Source: W2P13-069 sp963590525 (GTDB lineage: Bacteria; Actinomycetota; Coriobacteriia; Coriobacteriales; QAMH01). Taken from it: DNA of 16,294 nt. Position 1 is the first letter of the stretch, and the number at the start of each line of letters is the position of its first letter. The translations under genes were made by a program, and so were the position numbers. Below, piece after piece: positions 4,727-13,800 of the stretch. Below the pieces are notes generated by a model. It saw nothing but the letters and a program-made list of their open reading frames with translations. It was not told where the DNA came from and did no database searches. Where the stretch lies: NCBI GenBank assembly GCA_963590525.1, contig CAVAPV010000052.1, positions 1-16,294 on the forward strand, given 5' to 3'.

Positions 4727-7485
4727 TTGATCTTCACACCCTTGACCTTGCTCCAAGCCGAGTAGTAGAACTTGCCGTCGACGCCCTTCTTATAGGCGCG
4801 AACCTGGAAGTAGGTGCGTTTTCCGCTTGTGAGCTTGCCTATGACCTTGGAGTTTGCCTTTGTCCCTTTGACTTTGGCGTACTTGGCATTCTTCATGCTC
4901 TTGGCCTGGCTGTAGCGTATCTGCACGCCAGTTGTGCCTTTACCTTGCGCGCCCCAGCTGATCTTGGCCTTCTTCTTGCCGTTGCGCTTTGCTGTAAACG
5001 CTCCGGCTTTGGCGGGTTTTTCGATCTTCTTGAAGTTGCCTACAACCATGCTGTCCTTGCTGACGCGGTGGTTGTAGACGACCATTGACTTGTCGGTGCC
5101 GTTTTTGCCTGTGGCATACTGCGGATCTTCTTCGAGCCGGTCGCCATCGACCGTCCAGTAGTCGAACTCGTATCCGTCTGCGCTTTGGGCAACGATGAGC
5201 GCATAAGTGTCGACGATGTTGCTGCCACCGCCAAAGACCATGCCCTGAGCTTTGTTGGCAGACTGCGCGTCTATGCTGTAGAGCGGTTTAGCATCGGATT
5301 CCTCGTCGTCCATATCAAAGCTCGTGTCTTTGGCCCAGCTGCCTGTGTTCTCGGAGATGATCGTGATCTCATCGCGCTCAAACTCAACGGTAAACTCGGT
5401 GTCATCGGTAAAGCCGATATGCTCGAGCATGAGAACCTTGGAGGGCAGCGTGCCGTTGGTGCCAAAGCGTGCAACGGTGCAGGTGAACTCGACATCCGGC
5501 TCCTTGGTGTGGATCTGGAACTTGTAGTCCCCCACCGGTGCGTACATGCACATCTGCAAATCGCAGTTGTAGCCGTGCCAGTAAGGTGCATCGGCGCACT
5601 CGACAGGCTTGCCGTCGGTAAACAGGCGCAGCGGGGTGTCTCCGTCTAGGTAGTCGACGCTGATGTCGCCTTTGAACTGGATCATGCGATACTCGAAGTC
5701 TTCATCGATGCTAAGGACTTTGTCGTTAGCTTTGAGAGCTAGCGCAGAGCCCGAGAGCGCGCCTGCCGTAACATCCAGAGCCCACATAGAGGCATAGGCG
5801 AGCTCTCCGCTGTGGATGTTGGTGTTTTTATTGCTAGAGGTAAACACCTTGTAGGCATGCCAGGCAAGCGTGGTGTTTTGCTTGAGGAAGTCTCCCAGGT
5901 CGTCTGCTATGCCCAAGAGCAACTGGTAGATGCGCTCCTCTTCTTTGCCCCAGGGCAACCCTGCATCGATGAGAGCATCTTTGAAGGTCTTGAATAACGT
6001 CTTGGTGAGGTTGCCGGTGATAGCGTTATAGGTGAACTTGATGATGCTCCACACGACGTCGACGACAAAAGAAGCGGGGACCAGCGCATATCCAAGCACC
6101 TTGGCTAGAACTTTCCACAAAGTGTTGAGAATAAAATCCTTGAGGGTCATGTTGCCGATGGCTGATGCGCCGGCATCAGAGTAGATGTAGAGCATGACGC
6201 TTGAGGCAAGATCTTGGTACTTGTCATAGAAGTGCTCACGCGTTTTGACCATGTCGTAGACGAGCTTGGTGACAAGCTCGTTAAAGAACGCGTCCATGGG
6301 CGGATACTCAAAACTGTCAACCGGGTAGTGGAATTTCTTCTCAGGGTCTTTTTGAAGAATCACGTCATTATCAAGGATGGTAAGCACAGCGTCCCTAAAG
6401 ACCCTGTAGTCATCGCCTGCTGATGGCGAAGGCAGAACATGGTCTATACCATAGCGGTTAAAGCTCCATAGCTTGGGCATGACCAGCGGCACGTAGTCGC
6501 AGGGGTTGAGGATGTTGTGGATGTTCTTGTAGCCCGTCTGCGTCTGGGCAAGGCTGTCGTAGACGTGAAAATCTCCGATGTCTTTTGCGTGGTAGTAATG
6601 GCCAGCAGGCGCCTCGAAAGAGAACGAGTAGTAGTTTTTTTGCAAAAGTGTGACTTTGCCACCTAGCAAGGTGCCCAAGTCATAGCCGCTGTCAGGGCCG
6701 TAATAGGGCTGCGGATTTAGCATTGCTGCTTGCACTGCCAGCTTGCCGGCGGCAACGTTAGAGGTGGCACCTGCGCGCGAGAAGCCTGCGGTAAGCACTT
6801 TGATGTTGCCGGTGATGTTCTTAGCGGCGATGTAGTCTTTGAGGAACGCAATGGTTTTATCCGCTGCGATGCCAAAGCCTTCGTGCTGGCCGGTTTTCCC
6901 CGCGGTCATGTTGCCAGCCCACTCTCTAAAGTAAGCAGAGCCGCGAATGCCCAACAAGATGAGCGTTGCCTTGCTGCCATCGGTCTCGGTTACAGGCCTG
7001 TGCCCTGCAATAAGACCGATGGTATGCTGGCCTGTTGCAGTTTTGAAATCGTCGTTGACCTCGATATCCGTACAGCCGATCTTCTCCATCAACTCTTGAG
7101 CGTATTGGTAGGCAACGCAATCCTTGTAGGAGTTGACATTGGGCGCGTTGCCAAAAGCGGCTACGGCCAAAGCGCAGGCAAAGGTGGCACGTGAGACGTC
7201 GTATTCAAAGGCGCTGCCTTGGAAGTAAGTCTCGTCAAAGACAAACTTGGATTCAAAGTGAGTGAACCCCTCTGCATCAAAGCTGCCCTCTACGTAGCTG
7301 GGCTGCACTGCGCTTGAGGCTTCTGCTGCCTGTGCCGTAGAAGCTTGCGCTCCCAAAAGAGCGCTCGCGGCACCGATGCCAGCTAAGGACATAAACGATC
7401 TGCGGCTCATAAGCGAGGTGCCTGAGGTTTGGGTTAGCTTGCCTTGGGTGGACAACGTTGTGTTGCTTACAGGTGGATTGGTCAT
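4723..7485 (-). CDS. Tat-secreted lipase-like alpha/beta hydrolase with C-terminal FnIII-type domain
   Basis: A 920-residue exported hydrolase. A twin-arginine signal (SRRSFMSLAGIGAAS, about 27-41) ends with an Ala-rich cleavage region near residue 54. Residues about 90-360 look like a class-3-type lipase fold: the oxyanion-side segment ILLGIRGSAYFREWAGN (about 176-191), a nucleophile elbow TAGFSRAGATSN with Ser236, then NPCDYVPLVMP (Asp330) and GIDHVLP (His349) as the likely acid and base. The elbow has Ala where GxSxG has its second Gly. Residues about 360-815 contain helical and beta-rich regions that I cannot assign. The last ~95 residues form a lysine-rich FnIII-type domain (GVQIRYSQAKSM, YFQVRAYK, YYSAWSK), also found on the neighbouring giant protein. 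Substrate (lipid, ester or glycan) unknown. The ATG has only a weak ribosome site (GCGGGG). It is divergent from the giant surface protein. Confidence 0.8.
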   Translation of the reverse strand: MTNPPVSNTTLSTQGKLTQTSGTSLMSRRSFMSLAGIGAASALLGAQASTAQAAEASSAVQPSYVEGSFDAEGFTHFESKFVFDETYFQGSAFEYDVSRATFACALAVAAFGNAPNVNSYKDCVAYQYAQELMEKIGCTDIEVNDDFKTATGQHTIGLIAGHRPVTETDGSKATLILLGIRGSAYFREWAGNMTAGKTGQHEGFGIAADKTIAFLKDYIAAKNITGNIKVLTAGFSRAGATSNVAAGKLAVQAAMLNPQPYYGPDSGYDLGTLLGGKVTLLQKNYYSFSFEAPAGHYYHAKDIGDFHVYDSLAQTQTGYKNIHNILNPCDYVPLVMPKLWSFNRYGIDHVLPSPSAGDDYRVFRDAVLTILDNDVILQKDPEKKFHYPVDSFEYPPMDAFFNELVTKLVYDMVKTREHFYDKYQDLASSVMLYIYSDAGASAIGNMTLKDFILNTLWKVLAKVLGYALVPASFVVDVVWSIIKFTYNAITGNLTKTLFKTFKDALIDAGLPWGKEEERIYQLLLGIADDLGDFLKQNTTLAWHAYKVFTSSNKNTNIHSGELAYASMWALDVTAGALSGSALALKANDKVLSIDEDFEYRMIQFKGDISVDYLDGDTPLRLFTDGKPVECADAPYWHGYNCDLQMCMYAPVGDYKFQIHTKEPDVEFTCTVARFGTNGTLPSKVLMLEHIGFTDDTEFTVEFERDEITIISENTGSWAKDTSFDMDDEESDAKPLYSIDAQSANKAQGMVFGGGSNIVDTYALIVAQSADGYEFDYWTVDGDRLEEDPQYATGKNGTDKSMVVYNHRVSKDSMVVGNFKKIEKPAKAGAFTAKRNGKKKAKISWGAQGKGTTGVQIRYSQAKSMKNAKYAKVKGTKANSKVIGKLTSGKRTYFQVRAYKKGVDGKFYYSAWSKVKGVKIN

Positions 7486-7532
7486 AACGGCCCCGCTTTC
7501 CCAGATTGCCCTTTGTGGTACTGCCTGCGTCT

Positions 7533-7549
7533 TTGGGACGCGTTCCCAA
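7533..7549. promoter_or_regulatory. Palindrome upstream of the lipase-like gene
   Basis: TTGGGA (7533-7538) and TCCCAA (7544-7549) flank CGCGT, giving a 17-bp inverted repeat about 48 bp upstream of the lipase ATG. It could be an operator or a 5' leader hairpin. TAAAAT-like -10 candidates lie upstream on the minus strand, around 7550-7580, without good -35 partners. Confidence 0.35.
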
Positions 7550-7770
7550 TTTTACAGACACTAATGGTCTTATTTTACGCTTTGAGCGGCGTTTTCTTGG
7601 ATACGGGGCAAAGGATAAATACCATAGGGGGCTCAATACTCTACTGGCGTTGTCTGATGTGACAAATTCCCGGATGCCGTCTGCTTAGAACATACCCCTC
7701 TCTGAGGCTTCAATGTGGGATTTTGCACTCTAGAGTTAACTGCAACGTAAGCGTTGTTGCATGGCACAGG

Positions 7771-7779
7771 TGCTAGACT
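7771..7779 (+). promoter_or_regulatory. Candidate extended -10 promoter of the giant surface protein gene
   Basis: TGCTAGACT fits a TGnTAnnnT extended -10, about 105 bp upstream of the preferred start. TTGTTG at 7754-7759 is a -35-like hexamer but the spacing is only 14. The minus-strand region upstream of the second TetR gene has a similar GGTGCTAACAT, which weakly supports the motif as a local promoter form. Confidence 0.3.
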
Positions 7780-7794
7780 TGCAGGATTGATTGC

Positions 7795-7818
7795 AAAGCG
7801 CATGTCAGACGCTTTTTT
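7795..7818 (+). terminator. Terminator-like hairpin in the leader of the giant surface protein gene
   Basis: AAAGCG (7795-7800) pairs with CGCTTT (7810-7815) around a nine-base loop, and a run of six T follows from 7813. The stem is short, so termination would be weak. No complete plus-strand gene ends just upstream, so if real it would act as an attenuator within the leader. Confidence 0.3.
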
Positions 7819-7851
7819 GAGTAGACGCTGTGCGGATAAACACGCGTTTTC

Positions 7852-7869
7852 CATCCCGTTTTAGGGATG
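7852..7869 (+). promoter_or_regulatory. Hairpin directly upstream of the ribosome site of the giant surface protein
   Basis: CATCCC (7852-7857) pairs with GGGATG (7864-7869) around a six-base loop. The Shine-Dalgarno GGGAGGG (7874-7880) starts four bases later. CATCCC could also pair partly with GGGAGGG, which would hide the ribosome site, so a translational switch is conceivable. Confidence 0.35.
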
Positions 7870-7873
7870 TTTT

Positions 7874-7880
7874 GGGAGGG
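7874..7880 (+). promoter_or_regulatory. Ribosome binding site deciding the start of the giant protein
   Basis: GGGAGGG four bases before ATG 7885. The longer frame from ATG 7867 contains this site inside its first codons, and its own ATG is part of a hairpin arm, so 7885 is the better start. Confidence 0.65.
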
Positions 7881-7884
7881 TTTT

Positions 7885-10800
7885 ATGAGTTTGGTAAATG
7901 GCGGGTTCTGGGCAAAGACCACACGAGTTGCTCTCTGTGCAGCCATGACGTTGTTGAGCGTGCCAGTTGGCGTTTTTACCATGCCGCAGATAGCCTTTGC
8001 CGACGGAGCCAACGGCACCTACAAAGCAGAGGTTGTCCGCGTGAACAATGCTGGTATAACGACGATTGATCCTTATCCGGATATCGCTGATGCCTTTAAG
8101 CAGGTAAAAAATTGGGCAAAAAACGATGGAACTAAAAGCGTCACCATCAATCTTTACGACGACTTCAACTCCAACAGCTACGGGCTCATCGAGTTTTCCA
8201 AAGGCAGGCAGTACACGCTCAATCTCAACGGGCACATGATCAATCGCGATGAGTCAGACTACAGCTACTACGGCAAGGGCGACGGCGAGGTAATAGCGGT
8301 GACGGGCGGCTCGTCGCTTACCATCAACGGCGGCAACAGCAGCGAGGCCAAGGCGATATCTCATGGCGGCTACCTTGTCACCGATAGCGATGGTGGCAAG
8401 CTGTGGCAAGACAGCGCCAACGACAACAGTTGTCCCATCACTGGCGGATTGATTACTGGCGGTGCCTGCGACAGCGGCTCCACGGCAGGAGGTATAGCCG
8501 TTGCCGGGGATGGTGCCAAACTTACCCTCAATGATGTGACGGTTGCCGGCAACGTGTCGGATGAGTCTGGATGGAAAACAAGTAGCGGGTACGCCGGCGG
8601 CATAGGCGTGTGGGCCACAAACACGACGCTTTCGCTCAACAACTCCAAGGTCGTCTACAACCATGCCGAGGCTTATGGCGGCGGTGTCTACCTCAACCGT
8701 GAGAATGCCAAGGTCGAGTTGAGCAATAGCTCTATAAGCTCTAACAGCGCGGCTAACAAGGGCGGTGGCCTTTACGTTGAGGGCAACAACTCCACCGTGA
8801 CCCTGTCTGACGCCTCCTCTATAGATAACAACCGCAGCAACAAAGATGGCGGCGGTATCTACCACAACGGCAGCGGCGGCACTGTTGCCTTGAGTGATGG
8901 CTCCTCTTTGTCAGGTAACTACAGCGCTAAAAGCGGTGGCGCCGTCTACAGCTACTATGACGGCACTGCGTTTTCCCTTGAATCTGGCAGCAACGCAGAT
9001 GGCAACACTGCGGCCGAATCCGGCGGCGCGTTCTTTTTTGACGATGTAAGCACGTTGAGTGTTTCCGGTCATAAGGAGGGCAACGCGGCAGCTGTATCGA
9101 GTGTAAACAATAACAACTCAAACGGGGACGATGACGAGGACATGGGCGGCGGTGCTGTGTTCGTCGATGACAGCGCTACTAAGATTACCCTCTCTGACGG
9201 CGCTCAGATGAACGGCAACAAGGCAAAGGAAGGCGGCGCTATTTACACAGACGGCGCCAATACCTCTATTAACCTTGACAGCGTCTCGCTTAACGAGAAC
9301 AAAGCCACAGAGTTTGGCGGAGCCGTTTACTCCAACAAAGACACGACCGTGACCGCAAAGGCTTCCTCTATCGATCTCAACGAGGCTCAAAAAGGCGGCG
9401 CGTTCTACAGCGACGATGCAGATTCAGAGCTCAAGATTGCCCTAGAAGAGAACTGCACGCTTAGCAACAATAACGCAAGTGATGGCGGCGCTGTCTGGGT
9501 CGAGGACCTTGACGTCATTGAGGTCGTCTCAAACGATAAAACCGCCACCGTGGCATCTAACAGCGCCGCAAGTGACGGTGGCGCGTTCTACTTTGAAGAC
9601 ACAGACGACAGAGTTCTCGTAAAGGGCCTTACCATGACCCAAAACAGCGCTAACACGGGTGGTGCCATCTGGTTTAGCGGCAGCACCGGAATCATCTGGG
9701 ACACCACCATCAAAAACAACACTGCAGGTTACTTGGCCGCAGGCGTCTATCTGGGAAGCGGAATCGACGCTTTCAAGCTCAACGGCACTGTGATTATCGA
9801 TGAGAACTACGTGGGTAGCTTAAGATGCAACTTGGTGCTTTTTAAAGACACCACCTACTTGGGAAGCGACAGCTCAAGCCGCCTCACTACCCAAAGCCGC
9901 ATAGGCATCACAAACATGACCGAAGTGAAACTGGGTTCGTACCGCTTTATCAACAAAAACGACTATCAATTCATCGCAAACCTCACCAAGAGGATCCAGC
10001 GTTATCTCTTTAGCGATAACGGCACCTATGCCGTCAAGATCAAACAGGACTCCTCCACTGATTACGCTCCGCTTGCTTATATCGACAAGTCGCCGCAGTG
10101 CCATTACCTCGTCTACAGCGCAGACGGACATTCCTATGTTGATGAGGTTCAGCAAGATAGCACGGTGACGCTCAAGCGTACAGATGACCCTGCGTACGAG
10201 AACAAACAACAGACCATTGACAATTACACGTTGGACTATTGGACGATAGTCGATCGCAACGGCACAAAGAAGATTGAGACCGATGCAAACCAAGAGGCTA
10301 GCTTCACGATGCCCAACTGCGAGGTCACCGCAACGCCTCATTACACCCCTTCTATCGGCGCTGTGACGCTCAACTTTAATGAGACAAGCGCTTGGGACAA
10401 ACTTGACAACAGCACTTCTGGGGATGAAGTGCAAAGCATTGTGAAGGCTTCCGGCACCCTTACGGGTTTAGACGGGACAGAATGCGTTCTCGACTCGGAC
10501 GATCTTCAAAAGATTAGAGTCCATAACCGCAAAGTCGTCGAGGAGATGTCGAGCGACGGTTCTTTAGCCGGTAAGACGCTTACCTATACCGTGGTTGTCC
10601 CCAAAGAGCTTGTCCAAGAATGCGGCCTGGATATGAAGAACAACAGCATCAAGTTGGCTGATGTGACTATAGGCGCAAGCTTTGGCACGGCAAAGGCATC
10701 CTCTTTGTCGATTTCTTTGGAAGAGACCACAGGTGATGCTCTGATAAATATCAGCGCCTTTTTTGAGAAGCCGGATACAAGCACACGCACTGTCACGGTA

Positions 10801-13800
10801 AGAATGAGGGATGTCAACAAACCCTCAGAAGACCTGAGTGTTGCCTACTACGCTGTGGCCAACGGCAATAGCCTCGACCTTGCTGTGCCGCATGCTAGTC
10901 ACAGGGCGTTTAGCAAATGGGAGTACGCAGCTGATGCCAGTGCCACGATAGAAGAGGACGAAAATACGCATGGCCTTTCTCTAGGCAACATCACGGGCGA
11001 TGTGGAGTTGGTTGTCTATCTAGCGCCCGAGGTTGGCTCGGTCGATATCAAGATGACCAGCCCCCAAGTTGGGGAGAAGATACCTTCTGCTTTCTCTACC
11101 TGCACCTTTGAAGAGGTCGATGATAGGGATATGACAGTAGAAGCTAGAAACGAGTTCAACATATCTTGGAAGAAGTACGTCTCTAAGCAAGATGGCTCTG
11201 GCGGCTCGACCGTAGAGGAAGTCGATGTAGCAAATACCGAGACAGTGGAAGCCGCCACGGTTTACAAAGCGACGATCTCCATGCAGTTCTCTGCCCCCGA
11301 CTCTGTGCAAAGGCAGTACGTTTTTGCAAGCAACCTGGAGGCTCAAGTTAATGACGCCTTGATCAACTCTGTATCGGTGTCTAAAAACGCAACAACCGGA
11401 GTGACTCGTATCACGATCAACTGCACATTTGTGCCCAATACCGATAAGACCTATGACAAGGTTTTGACGAGCTTTCCTGCAAAGGAACTCGTGGATGCAA
11501 CCATATACAAAACCGATCTTCCCTCAAAGCTGGAGTACTCGCTCAAGGACGGTACGGTAGAAAGCGTAAATAGCATTTCTTGGGGTGAGCCTTCCGTTGA
11601 GCCCGTCTTCCAGCCTTCTAAGTTCTCTGTTACGGGAACCTTTGAGGATATCTATGGGAACACGCACAACGTTGTGCAGGAGTTCTTCCTCAAAAGCGTA
11701 ACCTCCCCCACCGTTTCAAGGCCGTCTGGCGCTTATAGCAGCTCGTTTACAACAACGCTTAAGCTTCCATCCGGTGCAGCGAGTATGACGTATATGTTGT
11801 CTGGAACCGATTCAAGCAGCGATAGCGTGACGGTAACCAAGGATACAGAGATTGAGATCTCGCAGACAACGCTTCTGAGCGCCTATGCAACCTACGGGAC
11901 TAGCCGCAAGAGCGAGACGGTGAGCTTCTATTACTCCATAACAAACAGCAAAATCATTACCATTAGCGGCGGTGTGGCGCGTTTAAACGGGGTTCAGATA
12001 TCGTCTGCAGAGCCGGGAAGGACAGTAACCGTCACTAAGGATGAAACACCTTTAGGTATGGAGTTCAAGGGGTGGGTTGGCACGACGTCCGATGGCAGCG
12101 CTGTGACCTTTAGTGATTCTGCAGTTGATGAAACCACGTTTGTTATGCCCAACAGCGACGTCAAGATCGCCGCGCAGTTTGTTGAGCAAGGCAAAAGCGA
12201 CCCTAATCTCAAACCTGCTTTAGATAGCTACGAGACTGCTGTTGGTGCCGCCTCGTTTGCCATTGCCTACATAACCGACAACAACGAGTCTCCCGTCACC
12301 TTTACATCAAGTGACGAGGATGTCGTAAAGGTCGATAAGCAGGGGTATCTCACTGCTTGCAAAGAGGGTGTTGCCACCGTAACCTTGTACCAAGAGGGCA
12401 ATGACACCTATAGCGCTGCTAGCGCCACTGTCACTGTTACGGTCAAGTCATCTACAACCATAGAGAGAAACATCGCCCTTACCAACGCTAATGCTTTTGT
12501 AAACGGCGTTGAGACAACCAAGGCACGCGCAGGAGACGTTGTCACGGTAACCAAAACCGCCACACCGCAAGACAAACGCTTTGCAGGGTGGACGGGTTCT
12601 TCTGGAGTGAGTTTTGCCAACCCCACGGCCGAGACCACGACCTTTACCATGCCCAACAGCGATGTTGCCGTGTCGGCCGAGTTTGGCGACAAGCTGTCGT
12701 CCGATTTAGTCGCATCTCCCAGCATCTATACCGTTGCCGTTGGCGACCCATCTTTCACCCTTTCTTACACGACAAGCAACCACGAAGCTAACGTGAGCTT
12801 TTCCTCTAGCAACCCCAGTGTTGTAAGCGTAGATGGAAGCGGCAAGGTGAGTTTCATCGCTACCGGAGAGTCAACCATCACCCTCGCGCAAAAGGCAAGC
12901 GCCAACTACGCCGCAGCTACGGCAGAGGTGACCATTAACGTTACTAAACCTGTAAGCAACGTTAAGAAGATCAACATTACCAATGGCACGGCCACAATAG
13001 GAGACCAGCAGGTAACCAGTGCTGCACCTGGCACTACCGTTATCATCCAAAGCTCTCAAGTGCCGCAAGGCCAGAGGTTTGCTGGCTGGCACGGATCATC
13101 TGCCCTCATCTTCAAAGATGCCAATGCCACTACAACGAGTTTTGTCATGCCTAGCTCGGATGTTGAGCTCACGGCGGTTTTTGCAAACAAGATTGATCCG
13201 CAACTGAGTGTCTCCAAGAGTTCTTACAACATTAGCGAGGGCAGCGCTGCGTTTGACATCAGCTATAACACCAATAACAACGATTCTCCTGTGGTCTTTG
13301 CATCAAGCAACGAGGACGTTGTCAAGGTGACGCAAAAGGGCATTGTCTCTGTGATAGGCAAAGGCGAAGCCTCCATCAGCTTGTCGCAAGAGGAAACAGA
13401 CACCTATGCTGCAGCCAGTCTTGAGATAGCCGTCACGGTAAGCGAGAAAGAGCCCACACCCGACCCCGAGCCAACTCCCACCCCCACTCCAAGCCCCTCC
13501 CCTGCTCCAAGCAGCACGTATTCTGTGGCTGTAAGCGGTGGTGCAGCTTATGTTGACGGCAGCCTTGCCACATCGGCAAGCGCAGGGTCAACGGTAACTC
13601 TCAAGGCAGACACAACCAGCGCGGGCAAGAGTTTTGCTAGCTGGACGGGCACGAACGGTGTCATCTTCAAAGATGCCAAGGCGTCAGAGACCACCTTTGT
13701 CATGCCATCTGCCAATGTTCAGATAACAGCTAATTACACCGCCAAGAAGGCTGCAGGCCTTGCAACAACTGCGAGTTCAATCAAGGCAAAGCTCGGCAGC

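Larger units (their letters stand above)
7486..7884. other. 399-bp divergent control region between lipase-like gene and giant surface protein
   Basis: Carries the promoters of both divergent genes and no credible coding sequence; short frames here have no ribosome site or recognisable product. Structures seen are the palindrome at 7533-7549, a small inverted repeat CAACG/CGTTG around 7743-7756, an extended -10 candidate at 7771-7779, a terminator-like hairpin at 7795-7818, a repeated AGACGCT (7807-7813 and 7823-7829) and a hairpin at 7852-7869. The stretch 7600-7740 shows nothing I recognise. Confidence 0.5.

Noticed and set aside
7741..7760. GCAACG/CGTTG inverted repeat as a terminator or attachment site
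   Set aside because: Stem of five bases, no T-tract and no neighbouring integrase or duplicated target.
8254..8865. 203-codon minus-strand open frame within the beta-helix region
   Set aside because: Shadow caused by the Gly- and Ala-rich codons of the beta-helix; no start signal or homologous pattern.
8600..9700. Possible CRISPR-like or satellite repeat because of recurring GGCGGC cores
   Set aside because: The repeats are degenerate, in frame and encode the GGA motifs of a beta-helix; there are no identical repeats with unique spacers.
9874..10434. 186-codon minus-strand open frame
   Set aside because: Antisense to the middle of the giant protein with no ribosome site.
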